In this document: one piece after another, positions 5,813 through 7,175 of the stretch | How positions within the stretch are numbered: the stretch's first letter is position 1 | Layout of the letters: each line of letters starts with the position of its first letter | Assembly: GCA_025355595.1 (NCBI GenBank) | Contig: JANXZI010000057.1 | Span: 1 to 7,175 of the forward strand | DNA: 7,175 nucleotides | Source of the DNA: Spartobacteria bacterium | GTDB taxonomy: Bacteria > Verrucomicrobiota > Verrucomicrobiia > Chthoniobacterales > Chthoniobacteraceae | Direction of reading: 5' to 3' | Translations under genes and position numbers: made by a program | Notes under the pieces: model-generated | The model's input: the letters and a program-made list of their open reading frames with translations, nothing else | What the model was told of the DNA's origin: nothing | The model's database searches: none

Positions 5813-7175
5813 GGCGATCTCGATCCGCATGTGCCGCAGCAGCAGAAGACGCGGCCCGACGGTTCGCCGTGGACGGTGCGCTACAGCGCGCTGCCGGATG
5901 ATCCGAAGTCACTCGATCCGCAGTATGCCTACGAGCAGACGAGCCATCGCGTGCTGGAGTGCATCTACGACTCGCTGCTCGAATACCACCCGCTGAAGAC
6001 CGATCCCTACGAACTGCGGCCGGGCCTGCTCGCGGCGATGCCGGAGCGCGAAATCCACGACGACGGCAAGGTGACCTACACCTGCCATCTCAAGCCGGGC
6101 GTCCGTTTTCACGACGACGTGTGTTTCCCCGGCGGGAAGGGGAGGGAGATCGTCGCGGAGGATGTGCATCTCGCGTTTCAACGCATGGCGGATCCGAAGG
6201 TGGAGTGCCCGATCTCGGGGATGCTTTCGGAAAATGTGATCGGCTTTGCGGATGCGACGAAGCTGGCGGAGCAGGCGGGGGCATTCGACTACGCAAAGCA
6301 GCGGGTCGGCGGCATCGAGGTCGTGGACGCGCACACTTTCAAGATCCGCCTGAGCAAGCGGTATCCGCAGATGCTCTACTGGATGGCGTATCAGATGACC
6401 ACGCCGGTGCCGCACGAGTGGCGCGAATACTACGACGGTGCGCAGCATTCCGGCGAGCCTGCGCCGCGTGATCTGGCGCGGAATCATCCGGTGGGAAATG
6501 GCGCGTTCCGTTTCATAAAATGGCAGCACGACGAGCGCATCACGCTCGTGCGGAATCCCGACTACACCACGACGACATTCCCGAACGACGGCATCCCGCC
6601 GGAGAAGGAGGCGTTCCTGCGCCCGCTCGCGGGGCACGCGCTGCCGTTTGTGGACGAGATCCAAATCCGCGTCATGCGCGAGCAGTTCGCGACATTCCTG
6701 CTGATGAAGCAGGGCTACGTGGATCGCATGGGCGTGAGCAAGGACTCGTTCGGCAAGGTGATGAGCATCGGCGGAAAGGAAATCTCGCCGTTCATGAAGG
6801 CGCGCGGATTCATGACGGAGTTCGAACTGGAGTTGAGCACGTTTTTTTTCATCCTGAACTTCAAGGATCCCGTGCTCGGGAAGAACCGGAAGCTGCGCCA
6901 AGCGCTCTCGTGTGCGTTCGATGCGAAGAGCCAGAGCGAGATTTTCTACAACGGTACGCGGCCCGTCGCGCAGCAGCTCATCCCGCCGGGAATCTTCGGG
7001 TACGAGAAGGATCGGCGGAATCCGTGGAGCTATGATTTGGAAAAGGCGAGGCGCCTGCTCGCCGAGGCCGGCTATCCCGATGGCCGCGACGCGAAGACGG
7101 GACGCCAGCTCGAACTCACGCTCGATGTGAATGCCGACAGTTCCGACCTGCGCAAGCAAGTCGCTTGGGAGCGTG
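5750..7175 (+). CDS. ABC transporter substrate-binding lipoprotein, family 5 (DppA/OppA type; 3' end outside window)
   Basis: Probable capture subunit of an ABC importer for oligopeptides or a related solute such as nickel or an opine; the ligand cannot be told from the sequence. Seen: 475 codons from ATG 5750 to the window edge with no stop. Residues 1-20 are a signal peptide with lipobox LAGC, so Cys21 should be lipidated and the protein tethered to a membrane. Family-5 landmarks follow in order: Asp-Asp-Pro-Lys-Ser-Leu-Asp-Pro (about 50-57), Leu-Arg-Pro-Gly-Leu-Leu-Ala, LKPGVRFHDD, an Ala-Glu-Asp-Val segment before FQRM, HPVGNGAFRF (246-255), RNPDY (268-272), RQALSCAFD (383-391), and YDLEKARRLLAEAGYP near the edge. 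The start is supported by the signal peptide; no better in-frame start lies just upstream. Family members are commonly 500-650 residues, so most is present. Permease and ATPase genes would be expected to the right, unseen here. Confidence 0.94.
   Translation, partial: MFRLPATALIFLAATLWLAGCGDLDPHVPQQQKTRPDGSPWTVRYSALPDDPKSLDPQYAYEQTSHRVLECIYDSLLEYHPLKTDPYELRPGLLAAMPEREIHDDGKVTYTCHLKPGVRFHDDVCFPGGKGREIVAEDVHLAFQRMADPKVECPISGMLSENVIGFADATKLAEQAGAFDYAKQRVGGIEVVDAHTFKIRLSKRYPQMLYWMAYQMTTPVPHEWREYYDGAQHSGEPAPRDLARNHPVGNGAFRFIKWQHDERITLVRNPDYTTTTFPNDGIPPEKEAFLRPLAGHALPFVDEIQIRVMREQFATFLLMKQGYVDRMGVSKDSFGKVMSIGGKEISPFMKARGFMTEFELELSTFFFILNFKDPVLGKNRKLRQALSCAFDAKSQSEIFYNGTRPVAQQLIPPGIFGYEKDRRNPWSYDLEKARRLLAEAGYPDGRDAKTGRQLELTLDVNADSSDLRKQVAWER

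Noticed and set aside
5909..7159. A 416-codon open frame on the minus strand
   Set aside because: It is antisense to the binding-protein gene in the same pairing phase as above. The composition is Arg/His/Leu-rich and no motif is recognisable; the sense frame has a lipobox and family-5 signatures.

Overview
The window comes from a GC-rich bacterium, probably one with an outer membrane. It holds the ends of two divergently transcribed genes for envelope proteins, separated by a 143-base gap. Codon third positions are strongly G/C in both genes, and neither start has a clear Shine-Dalgarno sequence. The protein types and base composition would fit a Verrucomicrobiota- or Planctomycetota-like organism. 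That placement is a guess from general style, not something the sequence proves.

Region 1 (1-5606, minus strand) is one uninterrupted reading frame of 1868 codons that leaves the window at base 1 without a stop. It encodes a very large bacterial alpha-2-macroglobulin. Seen in order are an N-terminal membrane anchor, an Ala/Pro linker, macroglobulin-type beta domains with an ERGIYRPGD signature, a WAVDEG signature, and a helical thioester domain with an intact CSEQ thioester motif. Only the last C-terminal part is missing. Every other long frame in this region, including a 1145-codon plus-strand frame, is an antisense or out-of-phase shadow.

Region 2 (5607-5749) is the divergent intergenic gap. 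It must carry the promoters for both genes unless they lie inside the coding regions. I see only weak promoter-like matches there.

Region 3 (5750-7175, plus strand) is the first 475 codons of a lipoprotein of solute-binding protein family 5 (the DppA/OppA type), with a clear lipobox. It runs off the right edge.

Working picture (inference): the macroglobulin is a membrane-tethered periplasmic protease trap, and the lipoprotein is the capture subunit of a peptide or related ABC importer whose permease genes would lie beyond the right edge. Nothing visible proves that the two work together; they may only share a promoter region. I see no RNA genes, mobile elements, CRISPR arrays or terminators. 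I did not find a clearly undescribed system. The more interesting points are the transmembrane anchor in place of a lipobox, the charged insertions and candidate bait segment, and A/T homopolymers set in short inverted repeats.
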